Source: J038 sp036734085
GTDB lineage: Bacteria; Chloroflexota; Anaerolineae; Aggregatilineales; Phototrophicaceae
DNA length: 64,000 nucleotides
Assembly (NCBI GenBank): GCA_036734085.1
Contig: DAIMZF010000004.1
Location: 1 to 64,000, forward strand
Direction of reading: 5' to 3'
Position 1 is the stretch's first letter, and each line of letters opens with the position of its first letter. A program made the translations under genes and the position numbers. A model generated the notes under the pieces. It saw only the letters and a list, made by a program, of their open reading frames with translations, searched no databases and was not told where the DNA came from. Of this stretch, positions 1-8,789 are shown in pieces.

Positions 1-495
1 CTGTACCATACCTACGGCGGCGTCCCGGCATTGCGCGTTAAATCTGGCAAGGGGTCAAAGGCGCGGATGGTTCCGTTTGGCGATATGCTGTGGGCGCGGC
101 GGATTGTTGAAGTCTGGCTGGATGGGCGCAAAACAGGGTCTGTGTTCACCGCGATGGTGAACGGGCGCGGCGACATGACCCGGCAGGCAACCACGCACAA
201 ACGCATGACGACGCGCAGTGTTCAGCGCCTGTTAAACCGCTATCCGATTTCCATTGCTGGCATCCCCACAGCCGTAACGCCCCATGATTTACGCCGGAGC
301 TACGCCCGTAATCTATTTCTGGCAGGCATTCCGCCGGAAGTCATCCGGCAGAATCTGGGGCATGTGGACGTAAAAACCACACAGGACTACATCGGCGTGC
401 TGGATGGCTCGACTCGTGCGCCTGTCAGCGTGTACGATGCGTCCGGCGTGCTGGCGAAGCTCATTTTTATCGATGACCAGACATCAGCCGATTAA
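1..495 (+). CDS. Tyrosine recombinase/integrase, C-terminal part (5' end outside window)
   Basis: The frame is open from base 1, so the N-terminal DNA-binding part and perhaps the first catalytic Arg lie outside the window. The visible part is the catalytic domain of a phage-integrase family recombinase. VKSGKGSKARMVPF matches the beta-hairpin carrying the catalytic Lys. TPHDLRRSYA gives the H-x-L-R box. LGHVDVKTTQDYIG carries the second box His and the nucleophilic Tyr that forms the 3'-phosphotyrosine link. Such enzymes cut and rejoin DNA in mobile-element integration or chromosome dimer resolution. The stop codon overlaps that of the convergent membrane protein. No attachment site or element cargo is visible, so XerC/D-like housekeeping and element integrase cannot be separated. 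The family call is firm. Confidence 0.9.
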   Translation: MYHTYGGVPALRVKSGKGSKARMVPFGDMLWARRIVEVWLDGRKTGSVFTAMVNGRGDMTRQATTHKRMTTRSVQRLLNRYPISIAGIPTAVTPHDLRRSYARNLFLAGIPPEVIRQNLGHVDVKTTQDYIGVLDGSTRAPVSVYDASGVLAKLIFIDDQTSAD

Positions 496-2645
496 TCATC
501 AAAGGGGTAAGTTAACACCCCCAACACCGCAATATCCGGCAGGGTTGCCTCACTGGTCACTTGCAGGCGCAATAAATCCGACAGGCGATACCATGCAACC
601 ATCAGCACATAATCACCGGGCGGTGTTTGCGGCGGGATGTTGAGGACACGTTCATCGATAAAAACCACATCGTTCATCCAGCGCTCAGACGGGTAAGCGG
701 GCGACCAACCATCGGTTTGTGCCACCAGTTGCCCGTCAGCATCCAACAATTGAACCGTTAAAATCCAGGAGTCATCGGGTGTGGGGCGCAGGGAACGCCA
801 CCACGATTGAAGCCTGATGCTCTCATCAGCCAATTGCAGGGTGTAACCTTCCAGCAAAATCACATCATCAAACCGTACCGGATACACAACCAACGGCACG
901 GATGCGGTATAGCGTGGGTCAATTAACAGCGCGCCTTCATAATACGCGGAGGGTGCATCGCTGGAATTACTCCAGCGCAACGCAACATTGATAAGGCGCG
1001 GCGATAAGGGCGCTTGTGTATGGATGAGAGGAATAGTGACCGTCGCACGGTAGCGGCCATCGCACTTTAACGTACTGGTGGCCGCCGTACCGGGATAAAC
1101 CTCTACATGGCCTAATCGCTCCTGTGTGATGGAGTCGATGGCTGTTGCCAGCAGATAAGGGTTATCCGGGTGCGTTCCGGCAAATGTCAATTCAAAGCGT
1201 AACGCCTGCCCGGTGGCAATGGTGGATTGCAAAAAGCGCACATCTTCTATCATCAAGCCCTCAACAGGGGCATCTGCGGGGGTTAACACCGCTAAACGCG
1301 GGTAAGTCGTGGCGATTTGTGCGGGCACACCCACCGAGAAAAACATCAATGGCGCGACCATCACCAGGCTACCCCAACGCCCGGCCACACGCCACAAGCC
1401 CAACGCGACCAGCGCCATCAACGCGGATAAAGCCGGAAATAAGATGCGGCCATAAGAAATATCAACATCGCGTGTGCCCACCACCAGCGAGAGCAGGACG
1501 ACACCACATACAAGCAGGCATATCACGATGATGGCGCTGTGTTGTTTGCGTGCCATGCGGTAGACCGCACCCAGCCCGCCCAGCAGGATCAATAGCAGGC
1601 CATAGGCCAAAAAACTGTCCGACGCGAGCAACGGCTGGTGACGATAGCCTATCATCAGCCAGAATGACCGTGCCAAACGCACAGTTTCATCAAGCAAGCT
1701 GGCCTGCTCCGTAGCAATGTCAAAATCCCGCCCCCACAAGGATTGTGTCGCTGACAGCGCGAAGAAATCACCATAAAGCATCAGGTTACGCACATACCAC
1801 CAACCCACCAACACGCCCACAATCAGCACGATGCAGGCCACCGTCCCCACCACCTGCCGGAGCGAGAAGCGCCCCCGCCATACACCCGCCATCAGGACAA
1901 GTACAACCACACCCAGCAGGCTTAATCCGGTCAGCTTCGCCAGCGCCGCCCCCGCGATAATCAGGCTGATGAATACCATCTGCCATCGGCTGATGTGGGC
2001 GGCCTGCCATGTTTTAATGAGCCACAGCACGCCGGCACTGTACAGCATAATCACCAATGCGTCGTTGTTCACGCCCGCATGGGCGGCGACAAAGCTAGGG
2101 ATGCTGGCCGTGATGAACATAGCCACGCACGCAACATCGCGCTTTTGCCATGCGGCATAGGTGGTGGCGTAAATGAGGCCGAGTGTAACCACACCTAAAA
2201 GCCCGTTGAGCATCCTTAATGTATACACAGCGCGGGCGGTATCCCCTGACGGTGGATAAGGCGAATAAAGCCACTTATTCGGGTTGTTTTCGCGCAGACC
2301 CCGTACAAAAATCACGTCATTGGGGCGCAGATAATCCTCAATATCTGCCCGTTCAGTCCACCCGACGACGACCGCCCCCAGCAGATAGTAAAGCGGGGCA
2401 TGGTGGGTGTGGTTGTTCCATAGCTCGGCGGCGGTGGTGGATGTCGTGACCACCTCTGCACGGCTACGGATGACGGGCAGAGCGTCATCCGTCAGGATGC
2501 TGTGGACATACAGAAAATGCTCGGCTTCGTCGCTCCCCTCAAATATCGGGATAAATGCGCTATAGGCCGTCACCAGACCCACAAAATACACGACGATGAG
2601 CGCCGGGATGAATCGAGAGAGTTGCATCAGATGTTTGGTCGTCAT
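492..2645 (-). CDS. Polytopic membrane protein, GT-C/DUF2142-like glycosyltransferase
   Basis: A 717-residue protein with a first membrane helix at about residues 13-33, followed by the acidic motif FEGSDEAEH (Asp39, Glu40, His43), which sits in the first outer loop as in lipid-linked GT-C glycosyltransferases. About ten more hydrophobic helices follow to about residue 455. A soluble C-terminal part of about 250 residues, rich in beta-strand-like sequence, is probably extracytoplasmic. Family knowledge suggests transfer of a sugar from a polyprenyl-phosphate donor outside the membrane; the acceptor is unknown. The ATG at 2643-2645 gives the full helix set. The gene converges on the recombinase with overlapping stop codons. 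It could instead be an uncharacterised DUF2142 member without proven activity. Confidence 0.65.
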   Translation of the reverse strand: MTTKHLMQLSRFIPALIVVYFVGLVTAYSAFIPIFEGSDEAEHFLYVHSILTDDALPVIRSRAEVVTTSTTAAELWNNHTHHAPLYYLLGAVVVGWTERADIEDYLRPNDVIFVRGLRENNPNKWLYSPYPPSGDTARAVYTLRMLNGLLGVVTLGLIYATTYAAWQKRDVACVAMFITASIPSFVAAHAGVNNDALVIMLYSAGVLWLIKTWQAAHISRWQMVFISLIIAGAALAKLTGLSLLGVVVLVLMAGVWRGRFSLRQVVGTVACIVLIVGVLVGWWYVRNLMLYGDFFALSATQSLWGRDFDIATEQASLLDETVRLARSFWLMIGYRHQPLLASDSFLAYGLLLILLGGLGAVYRMARKQHSAIIVICLLVCGVVLLSLVVGTRDVDISYGRILFPALSALMALVALGLWRVAGRWGSLVMVAPLMFFSVGVPAQIATTYPRLAVLTPADAPVEGLMIEDVRFLQSTIATGQALRFELTFAGTHPDNPYLLATAIDSITQERLGHVEVYPGTAATSTLKCDGRYRATVTIPLIHTQAPLSPRLINVALRWSNSSDAPSAYYEGALLIDPRYTASVPLVVYPVRFDDVILLEGYTLQLADESIRLQSWWRSLRPTPDDSWILTVQLLDADGQLVAQTDGWSPAYPSERWMNDVVFIDERVLNIPPQTPPGDYVLMVAWYRLSDLLRLQVTSEATLPDIAVLGVLTYPFDD

Positions 2646-2841
2646 AGGGGTGTCATCTGGCTGGCTGTCTTTGCATCAAATTGTAGGCGTTGATTACGCA
2701 TCATGTTCTCTACGCTAATGGGTGATACTTTTAGTTTATGGCTCATTTTACACGTTTCAATCCATGACTTACACGGTCTTCAATGATGGATGCCCAAGCC
2801 AGCATCACAGTATGGACTTAATCCGTCCGGGCATTGTGCCG

Positions 2842-2847
2842 TATAAT
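2842..2847 (+). promoter_or_regulatory. Consensus -10 hexamer upstream of the ABC exporter
   Basis: A perfect TATAAT lies 37 bases before the chosen ATG, which would give a leader of about 30 bases. No convincing -35 hexamer is visible at the usual spacing, so this is a likely but incomplete promoter. Confidence 0.4.
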
Positions 2848-2884
2848 CGTTCTACCAATTAACCGCAATCCACAGGAAGCCACC

Positions 2885-4684
2885 ATGCAAGAGACTGCTC
2901 AACCTGCTACCCATCCCCTTGTCCGCCTGCTTAAATATGCGGAACGCTACCGCCGACAGGTGGTTATGGGGTCTATTTTCTCCATACTAAACAAATTCTT
3001 CGACCTCGCGCCGCCCGCGCTCATCGGCGGTGCGGTGGATATTGTCACCCGCCGCGAAGAGTCGTTCATCTCTGTTTTAGGCGTCACGGACGTTGCCGAG
3101 CAATTGTGGGTGCTGGCCGGAATCACGCTCGTCGTGTGGATTTTAGAGTCCGTGTTCGAGTACATCCACCAGCTTTACTGGCGCAACCTGGCGCAGAACA
3201 TAGAGCATGACCTGCGTGTTGAAGCCTATGACCATGTGCAAGGGCTGGAGATGGCCTACTTTGAAGACCAAAGCACCGGCGGCCTGATGGCAATCCTCAA
3301 TGATGACATCAACCAGTTGGAACGCTTCCTGGATGTGGGCGCGAATGAACTAATTCAAGTCACAACAACGGTCATCATCATCAGCGCCGGGTTTATGCTG
3401 GTCGCGCCGTCGGTCGCGTGGATGTCGCTCATCCCCGTGCCGATTATCATTTATGGCTCGGTATGGTTCCAGAAGAAGCTAACGCCCCGTTACGCCAAAG
3501 TGCGGGAACAGGTCGGCTTTATGAACCATCAACTCGCCAATAACTTAGGCGGCATCGCTACGATCAAGAGCTTCACCAATGAAGCACGCGAAACAGACCG
3601 CATCCGTGTGGAAAGCGAAGCCTACAAGCAAGCCAACCGTCACGCTATTTTGCTGAGTGCGGCCTTTGTTCCGTTAATTCGTATGGTCATCGTAGGCGGA
3701 TTCATCGCTATCATGGTGTTCGGCGGGCAGTTGGCGCTAAGTGGTGCGTTGAACATCGGCCTGTATAGCGTGCTGGTCTTCATGACGCAACGCCTGCTGT
3801 GGCCGCTAACGCGCCTGGGCGAAACATTTGACCTGTATCAACGGGCGATGGCGTCCACCAACCGCGTGCTGGACTTGCTGGATACCGAACCCCAGATTAA
3901 AGATGGCGCGACTCCCCTACCCCGTGCAGAGGTTAAAGGGGACATCCGGTTTGAAGATGTGCGCTTCGCCTATAGCAACGGCGTACAGGTTCTGCACGGC
4001 CTCACGTTGGAGATGAACGCCGGGCAGACCATCGCTATTGTCGGCGCGACAGGTGCGGGTAAATCCACCGTCGTTAAGCTGTTGCTCCGTTTATATGATG
4101 TCACGGGGGGCAGAGTGACACTAGACGGCCACGACCTGCGCGATTTAAACCTGCACGATTTACGCGATGCTGTCGGCCTGGTCAGTCAGGATGTCTTTCT
4201 GTTTCATGGTACAGTCAGGGAAAATATTCTGTATGGCAACCCGGACGCAACCGAAGACGCGCTGATGAACGCCGCAAAAATCGCGGAAGCGCACGAGTTT
4301 ATTATGAATATGCCACAGGGCTACGATACGATTGTAGGCGAGCGCGGCCAGAAGTTAAGCGGCGGCCAGCGTCAGCGCATCAGCATTGCCCGCGCCGTGC
4401 TGAAGAACCCGCCGGTGCTGGTGCTGGACGAAGCCACATCCAGCGTAGACAACGAGACAGAGGCCGCCATCCAGCGCAGTATGGAAAAATTAGCGGTAGG
4501 CCGCACCACCATTGTTATCGCGCATCGTCTGTCTACCGTCCGCAACGCTGACCGCATCTATGTACTGGGCGGCGGTGAACTACGCGAAGGCGGCACACAC
4601 GACGAACTGGCCGCGCAGGATGGCATCTACGCGGCGCTGTGGCGGGTACAAACGGGCGAACGTCTGCGAGCGGCGGGCGATTAA
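2885..4684 (+). CDS. ABC exporter, fused membrane and ATPase domains (MsbA/LmrA type)
   Basis: A 599-residue half-transporter. Residues 1 to about 335 form a six-helix ABC exporter membrane domain and the rest is the nucleotide-binding domain. Walker A is GATGAGKST at 387-395, the signature LSGGQRQR begins at 491, Walker B VLVLDEATSS follows at about 510 and the H-loop is VIAHRLS. All catalytic elements look intact. It would work as a homodimer exporting lipids or hydrophobic compounds; substrate cannot be told from sequence. An upstream in-frame TTG exists, but the ATG at 2885 is preceded by AGGA at seven bases and a TATAAT box, so it is preferred. It stands alone, without a partner half-transporter gene. 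Confidence 0.93.
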   Translation: MQETAQPATHPLVRLLKYAERYRRQVVMGSIFSILNKFFDLAPPALIGGAVDIVTRREESFISVLGVTDVAEQLWVLAGITLVVWILESVFEYIHQLYWRNLAQNIEHDLRVEAYDHVQGLEMAYFEDQSTGGLMAILNDDINQLERFLDVGANELIQVTTTVIIISAGFMLVAPSVAWMSLIPVPIIIYGSVWFQKKLTPRYAKVREQVGFMNHQLANNLGGIATIKSFTNEARETDRIRVESEAYKQANRHAILLSAAFVPLIRMVIVGGFIAIMVFGGQLALSGALNIGLYSVLVFMTQRLLWPLTRLGETFDLYQRAMASTNRVLDLLDTEPQIKDGATPLPRAEVKGDIRFEDVRFAYSNGVQVLHGLTLEMNAGQTIAIVGATGAGKSTVVKLLLRLYDVTGGRVTLDGHDLRDLNLHDLRDAVGLVSQDVFLFHGTVRENILYGNPDATEDALMNAAKIAEAHEFIMNMPQGYDTIVGERGQKLSGGQRQRISIARAVLKNPPVLVLDEATSSVDNETEAAIQRSMEKLAVGRTTIVIAHRLSTVRNADRIYVLGGGELREGGTHDELAAQDGIYAALWRVQTGERLRAAGD

Positions 4685-4758
4685 CCCCTATCAGGAGACA
4701 TATGCAGGGATGTGTGGCCGTGCCCGCACGCCCCTGCAAAACCAAGAGGTGACAAGAG

Positions 4759-5726
4759 ATGACAACCCACTTTAGCCAATCCTCCCTGCAAGATTACGCG
4801 GAATGTCAGCGCCGCTTTCAGTTGAAGTACATCGAAAAATTAGCGTGGCCTGCCGTCGTCGCGGAGCCAATCCAGCGTTTTGAGGCACACACCCAACGCG
4901 GTGCGGATTTTCACCATCGGGTGCATCAGCATCATCTCGGCATCCCGGCGGAAGCCATCGCCGCGCACATTGAGGACGACGATTTAAAAACATGGTGGGC
5001 GGCCTATCTCGCGTCGGATTATGCGCCGGGCAAAATGCCGGGAATCCGCTACCCGGAACTACAACTGCACACCACTGTCGCTGGTCAGCGTGTGGTGGCT
5101 AAGTTCGACTTGCTCATTATTACGCCGGANNNNNNNNNNNNNNNNNNNNNNNNNNNNNNNNNNNNNNNNNNNNNNNNNNNNNNNNNNNNNNNNNNNNNNN
5201 NNNNNNNNNNNNNNNNNNNNNNNNNNNNNCTGTCGCTGGTCAGCGTGTGGTGGCTAAGTTCGACTTGCTCATTATTACGCCGGAACGTGTGCTGATTATC
5301 GACTGGAAGACGGCGGAGCGCCCGCCATCGCGTGACCAATTGCTCACCCGGTGGCAGACCAAGCTATACCCCTATGTTGTGGTGCAAGCCAGCGCGGAAC
5401 TCACAGGGGAAGAAATCCCGCCGGAACGTGTGCAGATGGTTTACTGGTTCGCCAATGCGCCGCACAACCCGGTAACGTTCACCTACAGCGCCGACCAGCA
5501 CGCCACCACCCACGCGGAGCTTAACGCCCTGTTGCCCGGCATCGCGTCCCAAGCGACGTTTGATAAAACGCTGGAGGAAAGACGCTGTAATTACTGTGTG
5601 TATCGTTCGCTGTGTGAGCGCGGGGTGCAGGCGGGCGATATGGACGCCCTGCCCGATGCGGACGATTTTAACGCTGAGGTTGACCTGGATATTCCGCTTG
5701 ACCAGATTGGCGAGGTCAGCTTTTAG
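4759..5726 (+). CDS. PD-(D/E)XK nuclease with Cas4/AddB-type 4-Cys cluster, split by an assembly artefact
   Basis: When the 100 N and the duplicated 55 bases around them are removed, one uninterrupted 270-residue protein results. It starts with ATG after GAGGTGA. Residue numbers refer to that product. The opening SQSSLQDYAECQRRF is typical of RecB/AddB/Cas4-like nucleases and supplies Cys16. His52/His53, Asp117, the pair Asp130-x-Lys132 in LIIDWKTAE, and the QxxxY motif Gln148-Tyr152 form the active site. Cys225, Cys228 and Cys234 in CNYCVYRSLC complete a likely 4Fe-4S cluster. Such enzymes are DNA exonucleases in recombination repair. No cas gene is nearby, and a lone UvrD-like helicase lies 56 kb away. 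Family is clear; partner unknown. Confidence 0.85.
5075..5129. repeat. Left copy of 55-bp duplication flanking the assembly gap
   Basis: These 55 bases are identical to 5230-5284 on the other side of the N run. The copy is an unresolved contig-end overlap, not a biological repeat: deleting one copy and the Ns restores the nuclease reading frame. Confidence 0.95.
5130..5229. other. Assembly gap of exactly 100 N
   Basis: A run of 100 undetermined bases, the conventional length for a gap of unknown size. The flanks overlap by 55 identical bases, so the true gap is probably zero or negative. As written it shifts the reading frame of the nuclease by two bases. Confidence 0.97.
5230..5284. repeat. 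Right copy of 55-bp duplication flanking the assembly gap
   Basis: Identical to 5075-5129. The offset of 155 bases is not a multiple of three, which explains why the nuclease appears broken in the raw sequence. Confidence 0.95.
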
Positions 5727-5836
5727 CCTGCCTCCGGCACACCTTCACGGGCACGCCCACAAAGCCAAAAGTTGCCCTGCGCTATGAATTCCCTACAATG
5801 GAGGTAGGTTCGCGCAATAAAAAGGGGAATGAGCTA

Positions 5837-7228
5837 ATGGCCGATTTAACGTGGGAAACGTTCAACCCGGAGAATAAGAAACTTATCCTCTCATTAGACG
5901 GTGGCGGGATGCGCGGCATTATCCCGTTAACGATGCTGGTTTATTTAGAGAAAAAACTGAACAAACCCGCTTACGAAATCTTTGACATGGTCGCCGGCAC
6001 AAGCACGGGCGCAATTATCGCGGCGGGGCTGGCGCTGGGTTATTCTGCGGAATACATCCTGGAAAATGTGTATCGTACCCGTCTGCCGGGCGCGTTTGGC
6101 AACCGGGACGGTGTGCGCTTCTGGTTACGCTATTTGTTCCGTTATGGCCTGCGCTATCAATACTCCTGGAAGCCGTTCATCCTCGCACTTTCCGTATTTG
6201 AAGGCACAGACAAAACACTGGGCGAGACGTATCCGCCGCCGCCCGGCGTTAAGCGTCCTATCCTGCTGATGACCACCAAAGACCTGCGTACAACCAACAC
6301 GTATTACATGGTGAACGCGGGCGCTGGGCGGGCGCTATTTGCGGATTGGCCGCTTAAGGGTGCGGTCACGGCCAGTAGCGCGGCGTCGCTGTTCTTCCGC
6401 CCGGTGGATGGCAATCTGGTGGATGGTGGCGTGGGCGCATTCGGGAATCCGTGCCTAGCGGCGGCAACAGAGGCTTTCGAGTTCATCAGCAACCGGGATG
6501 TTGAGGCGGAAGACAGCCTCTTCGACCCGGAGCGCACGATTTTAATTTCGCTGGGCACGGGGCACGTCAGCACAAATTTAGCCAATCAAGCCGGGTATAC
6601 ACGCGGCATCACGGATTGGCTGTCGTTTAACATCATCGGCGGCATTGTGGAGGCGGCGGTGCAACAAGCGCTCAACACACGCGCCATTTACGGCAATCAA
6701 GGGCTGGATTTTCGCCGTTTTAACGTCAACCTGACCAAGCAGGCCGTCCGGGATGTGCTGGGCGTGCCGTTGGGCAACCTTGACCCGCAACGCCTGACGC
6801 TGGATACCACCAGCGCGGCGGAAATTGCGTTGATGGAAAAAATCGGCACGGCTTATGCGGACATCATCGACTGGACGTTGCCCGACCAATTGCCCTGGGC
6901 CAACCCGCGTGACGGCAAACCACCCGCACACACCAAAGCCGGGCAACCCCGCCCGCAAGACCCCAGTTCCGCCGACTTGCCGCCCATTGACTGGGAGAGC
7001 GAAGCACGCACAAACTACGGCGATGAATTCTCGCGGTGGGCGTTTTGGGGCATGGTCGGCAAATTTTTGTGGGATACACTGCGCTCGCCTTCACGGTGGG
7101 TTTTAACGGCGGTGTTGCTGGTCTTGCCCATCGTGCTGATGATTACGCTGGGCGTGTGGGGCGTAGCAATCATTTTAGGCGTGGTGGCGGTGTTGGGTCT
7201 GCTGGGGGTGTTAGGCGCATTTGGCTAA
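5837..7228 (+). CDS. Patatin-like phospholipase with C-terminal membrane helices
   Basis: A 463-residue protein. Residues 20-26 (LDGGGMRG) form the oxyanion hole and GTSTG (54-58) contains the nucleophile Ser56. The catalytic Asp196 sits in VDGG. These make the Ser-Asp dyad of patatin lipid acyl hydrolases. The last 45 residues form two hydrophobic helices, so the enzyme is probably tethered to the cytoplasmic membrane. Family knowledge suggests release of fatty acids from membrane lipids. An upstream in-frame ATG at 5798 is possible, but AGGGGA eight bases before 5837 favours this start. It is convergent with the next gene, with a long hairpin between them. The physiological substrate is not visible. 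Confidence 0.9.
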   Translation: MADLTWETFNPENKKLILSLDGGGMRGIIPLTMLVYLEKKLNKPAYEIFDMVAGTSTGAIIAAGLALGYSAEYILENVYRTRLPGAFGNRDGVRFWLRYLFRYGLRYQYSWKPFILALSVFEGTDKTLGETYPPPPGVKRPILLMTTKDLRTTNTYYMVNAGAGRALFADWPLKGAVTASSAASLFFRPVDGNLVDGGVGAFGNPCLAAATEAFEFISNRDVEAEDSLFDPERTILISLGTGHVSTNLANQAGYTRGITDWLSFNIIGGIVEAAVQQALNTRAIYGNQGLDFRRFNVNLTKQAVRDVLGVPLGNLDPQRLTLDTTSAAEIALMEKIGTAYADIIDWTLPDQLPWANPRDGKPPAHTKAGQPRPQDPSSADLPPIDWESEARTNYGDEFSRWAFWGMVGKFLWDTLRSPSRWVLTAVLLVLPIVLMITLGVWGVAIILGVVAVLGLLGVLGAFG

Positions 7229-7233
7229 GGTTA

Positions 7234-7289
7234 AAGAGCGTGAATCATGGTAGAGGCATTGTGATGTCTCTACCATGATTCACGCTCTT
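7234..7289. terminator. Very long perfect hairpin between convergent genes
   Basis: Arms 7234-7255 and 7268-7289 are perfect 22-base inverted copies, and pairing continues inward (one G-U) to about 26 base pairs with a four-base loop. It sits between convergent genes, the place for a bidirectional terminator. No clear T tract follows on the plus strand, and the stem is much longer than normal, so a small mobile repeat is an alternative. Confidence 0.6.
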
Positions 7290-7322
7290 GATGATGTTTT
7301 GATTTAATGACTATGCGAATTT

Positions 7323-8510
7323 TTATGCTGACGCGCACATATCCGGCGTGTAGGCCAACGAAGCCGCGATTGCAAAAATGGTATCGTTGTAAAGCGCCAT
7401 CTCGCCTGTAGATGCGTACACCATCAAGCTGACGATTTGCCCGCCGCCCATATCCGCCGCCACCACCAGCACATCGCGCAGAGGTGTGAACAGCCGCATA
7501 TAGGCCACATCACGGGATTCAATGGTGACCGCTTGCGGGGCGTGGTATGTCGCGCCCTGCGCTTCGTAACTGAGCAGGCGGTCTTCGTTTAACATCTGCC
7601 GTTCCAGCACGGCCAACGGCGTAATTTGCGCGGCTTCTTCCGGCGTGACCGCACATGCGGCTACTAACGCGGAATCAATAAATGCGGCCTGGTTAAAGTC
7701 CGGCGGGATGACGTTCACCTGCACCATGCCGGGCTGAACATCATTACTCAGTAAACGGTCGGTATTCGTCAGGAAGACGTTGCCGCCCACGCCCAGAATA
7801 TACCAATCCTTAGGGTAATCGAAGGATAATTCACCCGTTTGTATGCTCCCAACCGAATCTTCGTAAGTCATGGGGAGCGTGAGCGCATGAGCAACGGAGG
7901 CTTCCAGCACAGGCGTAAAAGCGATTGTCTCCGCGATAGTCAGTACATCGTCACGGTAATTCGCTATAATGTCCGCACCGTCTAAAAGTGAAGGTGAGGC
8001 CGTAATCGTCAAAATGGTGTTTGTGCCTAAATCCACAGAGACCATCATCACGGCGACAGCGTGCAGGTCATCAATAAGGTAAACTTGTTCTGCATAAGCC
8101 GCCGGGCGTCCGTTGAGGACATAGTTGTTGACGCCCTGTACGGGCGCGTTAAATGCGCCATCCGGCACGCTGATAAGCCCGTTTGCCATCAACGGCGCAA
8201 CCTGCCGCCACAGGTTCATGCGGGTGCTGACAACTTCCTGCGGTGTACTTCCTAGCCCCATCGCCTGAAAAACGCTGACATGCACCGGCGGCGAGATTTC
8301 CACGCGCAGGGGTTCGTCTTCCGCGATGTAAAAATTGCCAATATTAAGGCTATTTTGGGGCATCTGCACGGAAACGGTTAATTCTGTAGGGTAACTGAAT
8401 GAAAATTGTCCGTCGTCGGAGATATAAACGCGGGTGGGTTGCGCCTGGGCACTGGCAAGGCTTGTCAGTGTTAACGCTATAATAAGCAGGATGAGTCGCT
8501 TGATTAGCAT
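7323..8510 (-). CDS. Secreted protein of unknown function
   Basis: I do not recognise this family. The 395-residue product starts at ATG 8508-8510 after GAGGA; an ORF extension to 8555 adds only 15 unlikely residues. It has a clear signal peptide (MLIKRLILLIIALTLTSLASA, with cleavage likely after ASA). After it come two similar-sized halves that each contain a phrase of the type FSFSYP or LSFDYPKDWYILGV, as in the PsbP/DUF1795-like fold of secreted bacterial proteins. It is rich in Val, Ala and acidic residues, has few Cys, and no further membrane helix. It probably works outside the membrane. The two-half reading is my inference from pattern similarity. Confidence 0.7.
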   Translation of the reverse strand: MLIKRLILLIIALTLTSLASAQAQPTRVYISDDGQFSFSYPTELTVSVQMPQNSLNIGNFYIAEDEPLRVEISPPVHVSVFQAMGLGSTPQEVVSTRMNLWRQVAPLMANGLISVPDGAFNAPVQGVNNYVLNGRPAAYAEQVYLIDDLHAVAVMMVSVDLGTNTILTITASPSLLDGADIIANYRDDVLTIAETIAFTPVLEASVAHALTLPMTYEDSVGSIQTGELSFDYPKDWYILGVGGNVFLTNTDRLLSNDVQPGMVQVNVIPPDFNQAAFIDSALVAACAVTPEEAAQITPLAVLERQMLNEDRLLSYEAQGATYHAPQAVTIESRDVAYMRLFTPLRDVLVVAADMGGGQIVSLMVYASTGEMALYNDTIFAIAASLAYTPDMCASA

Positions 8511-8789
8511 AGTGTCCTCAGAAAACATTGCGGAAGTATAAAGGGAATGCCGCAACAGTAAATTTGCTTAATGATAATGATGCACGGATGATTGCCACTT
8601 TATGAAATTATAACATCCTATCCATAATTGTAAGGTTGAGGCATGATAGGCGCATGAATAGTAAACGATATTTTACAATCATAACATTTTTAAAACCGCA
8701 ATTTAGGAAAATACTTATCAATAACCCTTTGCATGAACATCCATAATTTTATCACGTTTTAGCCAATGCTTTGTTAAGGATTATACCGG

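Noticed and set aside
1..2645. End of an integrated mobile element next to the recombinase
   Set aside because: No direct repeat, tRNA end or cargo gene is visible; the window begins inside the recombinase gene, so this cannot be judged.
5021..5339. Short frames crossing the N run
   Set aside because: They depend on the artificial gap and duplicated flank.
4759..5726. Cas4 of a CRISPR system
   Set aside because: The four-Cys nuclease fold fits, but there is no CRISPR array or other cas gene; AddB/RecB-like orphan is the safer call.
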